From CAYGWP01 sp964353455 (lineage in GTDB: Bacteria; Planctomycetota; Phycisphaerae; FEN-1346), in contig CAYGWP010000301.1 of NCBI GenBank assembly GCA_964353455.1, forward strand, positions 1 through 17,305: a stretch of DNA of 17,305 nt, read 5' to 3'. Below the pieces are notes generated by a model that ran no database searches, had not been told where the DNA came from, and saw only the letters and a list, made by a program, of their open reading frames with translations. Numbering within the stretch: position 1 is the first letter of the stretch; every line of letters starts with the position of its first letter. This document shows, piece by piece, positions 14,831-17,305 of this stretch. A program made the position numbers and the translations under genes.

Positions 14831-17305
14831 GCCTTCGACGAGCCCTGGGGTTCCTCTTTCGGTATTGCGAGCAGGCTCCTTGCCCGTTCGCGGAATGTCT
14901 TGACATCGACCGTGGTCGGTCCGAAGGAGACCGTCTCCACGATGTGCATGCGGCGCTGTAGGGCGATCCATCGCGTCAGGCCGACCTCGGCCAGCAGCGC
15001 CACCAGGAGCGCTATGGCGAGATACTTCCACATCTCTTCGCCGGGGACCTGGCCCGAGACGGCCAGCGCCAGTTCGCCCGTCGTCTGCGCGCGGAAGAGG
15101 TTGACGTGTTTGCCGGCGGTTTCGATCTCGGCGTCCGTAAGCGCCACCATGCGGCCTTCTTCGGGATCATTGAGGACCACGAACGGCAGGCCTCTCTTCG
15201 TGCCCGGCGGGACGGCGTACTGGTCGCCGATCTTCGGCGTCACCACCAGATGATACAGCCCCGGCTCGTATGTGCCCGAGAATGCGACGCGCAGGCCGTT
15301 GGCCGTCCGCGTGCCCGTGGCCAGGACGTGTTGGTCCGAGGGCGTGATGACCTCCAGCGACTGCGGCGGCTGCTTGCTGCCGGCCTCGGCCTTGGCGGCC
15401 TCGGGCGACTTGAAGGGGAACTCCACGACGAACTCCGACCCCGGCCGCACGTTCGGCTGCACCAGCGCCGGCGACGCCAGGTAGTAGGCCAGTTCGTGGA
15501 CGAGCGGCACGTAGCACTTCAGCGACGGCAGGTTCGATTCCCGCCGGTCCAGCGACACCGCCGTCATCAGGACGTAACCGTTGCCGACGCGGCGCTCCAC
15601 GACAAGGGGGTCGCCGGTATCCAGGAGTGCGCCGATGCGGATCGTCGGGTCTTTCTGGTCAACGTCGAGGCCCCAGTAGGCGGTGACAATCGCCCGCTCG
15701 GCGTCGGACTGCGTCGCATCGGCCAGCAGCGTCAGGGCAGGGTGGCTGAACGTCTTGAGTCCCAGGTGGGCCGGGGCATCGCCGACCGTCTTGCGGCGGG
15801 CGAGCACGGCCGGCACAAACGGCTGGCCGCCGTCCGAGAGCCATCCGTTGTAAAAGGCCGGGACGACGTTGTCGCCGGTGACGATCAAGAGCCCGCCGCC
15901 GTCCTGGACGAACTTCCGGAGGTTCTCGGCCACGGCGTGCGGAAGCCTGGGGACGTTCGCCAGGATCACCAGGCGGTACTTGCGGAAGTCGGCAACCGAT
16001 TGAATCTCCGGCGCGGAGACGGTCGTCAGGGCAACGAGGCGGCCGAGTTTGTCCTCGGGCGGCGCGCCTTCCTTCCCCTTCTGTTCCGACTTGGGCGGCG
16101 GGGGTTCGGCCATGCTCACCCCGCCCTGAGCATGGTCGAAGGGCGGCCGCTTGCCGCTCGTTTCCTCGTCAGTGGGCGTCAAGGCGATCTCGATGAACGC
16201 CGCAGCGCCGTCCAGCGGACGCATCGAGGGGTCGCCTTCCACCACGAGGACCGGCAGGCGGTCCACCACATCCACCACGCGGACGGCCGTGTTGTCGGAG
16301 GGCATCTCGTCTTCGCTGAGGACCTTCGCGCTTACGACGTGGAGGCCCGGCTTCTCGAACAGGCTGTCGAATCGGACGGTTTCTGCGGCGCCGGGGAGGA
16401 TTTCGCCGGCCTCCTGCCGGGCGACGCTCGCCCCGTCGATCGAGAGTTCCACGCTCTGCGGTTCGATGACCGTGGTGCCGGTGTTCAGGAGCGTCACGTC
16501 GATGCGGACGGGCCGGTCGGTGCCGACCACCTTGCGTGAGAAGCGGATGTCGGCGACGGCCGCGTTCCTGAGCGCCCGCGGCAGCGAGAGCGTGCGGCAG
16601 ATGACCTGCGTGGTCTCCGGGGGCGCGGCCACGTCCTTGAGGCTGGTGGCCAGGAACTCCCAGCGTGCCTCGTTCCGGACGTCCCAGCCGACGTTTTGGC
16701 CGTCGGTGATGAGGACGATCTTCTTGGCGGGGTTATGGCCCTGGGCGAGCGACGCCCCTGCGGCCATCATGGCATCGACCGCCCGCATCGACCCGCCGGT
16801 GGGCGAGAGGCTGCGGAACGCCGCATCGAGGTCCTTGCGTTCCGCCACAGGGTTGGCGATGACCGGACGCGGGACCGGCCCGGCCAGGATGATACTCATG
16901 GCATCCGCCGGGCGGCATGCCTCGACGACCGCGCGGGCCTCCTCGATGGCCCGCTGGAAATTCGTCTGCCCATCGATCGGAATCGACATCGACGTGGATG
17001 CATCAATGACGATGGCCACGTCGCGCTCACCGCCGCTCAGCGACCACTGCTGGCCCTGGAGATAGTACTCGACGCCAGTGGCGGCGACCGAGGCCAGGAC
17101 CAGCACGGCGGACACGGCGAGCAGTATCCAGCGTGCCATGCGGCTGGACCAGACGGCCGCCGCGATGCCGGCGCACATCGCCGCCGCAAGGATGGCCGGA
17201 AGCACCAGCGCCCACGGGATCGCCGAACGGCTCGGAATAAAGAGCCGCGCCATCGCCAGCGCCAGCAGCGCCAGTGCCAGGCACCGCAGGGCCATCAGGA
17301 TGATT
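14827..17305 (-). CDS. BatA-like VWA-domain membrane protein, 5' partial
   Basis: The frame stays open to the window edge (Ile-Ile-Leu before the first ATG at 17295). The first visible residues, LMALRCLALALLALAMARLF, resemble the second membrane helix of BatA-type N-termini, so the real start almost certainly lies beyond the window. Numbering from ATG 17295 (822 residues): further membrane helices at about 28-50 and 55-73, DASTS at 98-102 (MIDAS DxSxS), PTGGS near 165 and ITDG at 196-199 complete a VWA domain. A glutamine-amidotransferase-like segment lies at about 437-480 (RLVILANVPRLPHAVAENLR), and a C-terminal helix at about 757-780. A hairpin element is inserted in frame at about residues 385-397. 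It is the most upstream visible gene of the operon; MoxR and DUF58 genes are often found upstream of such genes. Confidence 0.82.
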   Translation of the reverse strand, partial: IILMALRCLALALLALAMARLFIPSRSAIPWALVLPAILAAAMCAGIAAAVWSSRMARWILLAVSAVLVLASVAATGVEYYLQGQQWSLSGGERDVAIVIDASTSMSIPIDGQTNFQRAIEEARAVVEACRPADAMSIILAGPVPRPVIANPVAERKDLDAAFRSLSPTGGSMRAVDAMMAAGASLAQGHNPAKKIVLITDGQNVGWDVRNEARWEFLATSLKDVAAPPETTQVICRTLSLPRALRNAAVADIRFSRKVVGTDRPVRIDVTLLNTGTTVIEPQSVELSIDGASVARQEAGEILPGAAETVRFDSLFEKPGLHVVSAKVLSEDEMPSDNTAVRVVDVVDRLPVLVVEGDPSMRPLDGAAAFIEIALTPTDEETSGKRPPFDHAQGGVSMAEPPPPKSEQKGKEGAPPEDKLGRLVALTTVSAPEIQSVADFRKYRLVILANVPRLPHAVAENLRKFVQDGGGLLIVTGDNVVPAFYNGWLSDGGQPFVPAVLARRKTVGDAPAHLGLKTFSHPALTLLADATQSDAERAIVTAYWGLDVDQKDPTIRIGALLDTGDPLVVERRVGNGYVLMTAVSLDRRESNLPSLKCYVPLVHELAYYLASPALVQPNVRPGSEFVVEFPFKSPEAAKAEAGSKQPPQSLEVITPSDQHVLATGTRTANGLRVAFSGTYEPGLYHLVVTPKIGDQYAVPPGTKRGLPFVVLNDPEEGRMVALTDAEIETAGKHVNLFRAQTTGELALAVSGQVPGEEMWKYLAIALLVALLAEVGLTRWIALQRRMHIVETVSFGPTTVDVKTFRERARSLLAIPKEEPQGSSKA
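16105..16140. repeat. In-frame REP-like inverted repeat (FDHAQGG element)
   Basis: Left arm TTCGGCCATGCTCA (16105-16118) and right arm TGAGCATGGTCGAA (16127-16140) are reverse complements at 13 of 14 positions around an eight-base CCCCGCCC loop. In the BatA-like gene it encodes FDHAQGGVSMAE within a Pro/Lys-rich linker. Similar peptides (FDxAQGG, VSMVE) recur in unrelated proteins of environmental genomes, which suggests a dispersed repeat; that recollection is from memory. Confidence 0.6.

Noticed and set aside
14831..15031. Upstream extension of the second VWA gene to 15031
   Set aside because: The extra 67 residues lie in another frame of the BatA-like gene, are low in hydrophobicity and lack family features; the ATGA overlap at 14830 is the better start.

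Overview
The window looks like a chromosomal segment of a GC-rich member of the phylum Planctomycetota, possibly a Phycisphaerae-like or deep-branching lineage. Three things point there: two tandem proteins of the hydrazine-synthase-alpha-like/c-type cytochrome family that is expanded in planctomycetes; a BatA-like, VWA, DUF4175-like, prenyltransferase-repeat gene order that I associate with planctomycete genomes; and a strong G/C preference at third codon positions. This assignment is inference; no rRNA gene is present.

The left arm (1-4608) is read rightward. It holds the 3' part of one HzsA-like c-type cytochrome (three CxxCH motifs), a second complete paralogue with a signal peptide (two CxxCH motifs), and a small YbjQ/UPF0145 protein whose start lies inside the end of the second cytochrome gene. 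All three are tightly packed and probably one operon. The rightward and leftward blocks meet at 4605-4608, where a CTAG palindrome supplies the stop codons of both converging genes.

The rest (4605-17305) is read leftward. From right to left: a BatA-like VWA membrane protein (5' end beyond the window), a second large VWA membrane protein, a 1456-residue DUF4175-like membrane protein with two internal repeat arrays, and a secreted alpha/alpha-toroid (prenyltransferase/squalene oxidase repeat) protein. These four are linked by successive 4-bp ATGA start/stop overlaps and should be one translationally coupled operon, probably an envelope-associated complex. After it come a tRNA-Asp(GTC) gene with its own promoter and probable terminator, a short intergenic stretch with two hairpins, and a chorismatase-like tandem Rid-fold gene.

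No intergenic stretch exceeds 300 bases. I see no CRISPR array, transposase, phage gene or rRNA. The most noteworthy items are the paired HzsA-like cytochromes with different heme-motif counts, the recently expanded repeat arrays in the DUF4175-like protein, a hairpin element inserted in frame in the BatA-like gene, the palindromic shared stop, and a perfect palindrome upstream of the chorismatase-like gene.
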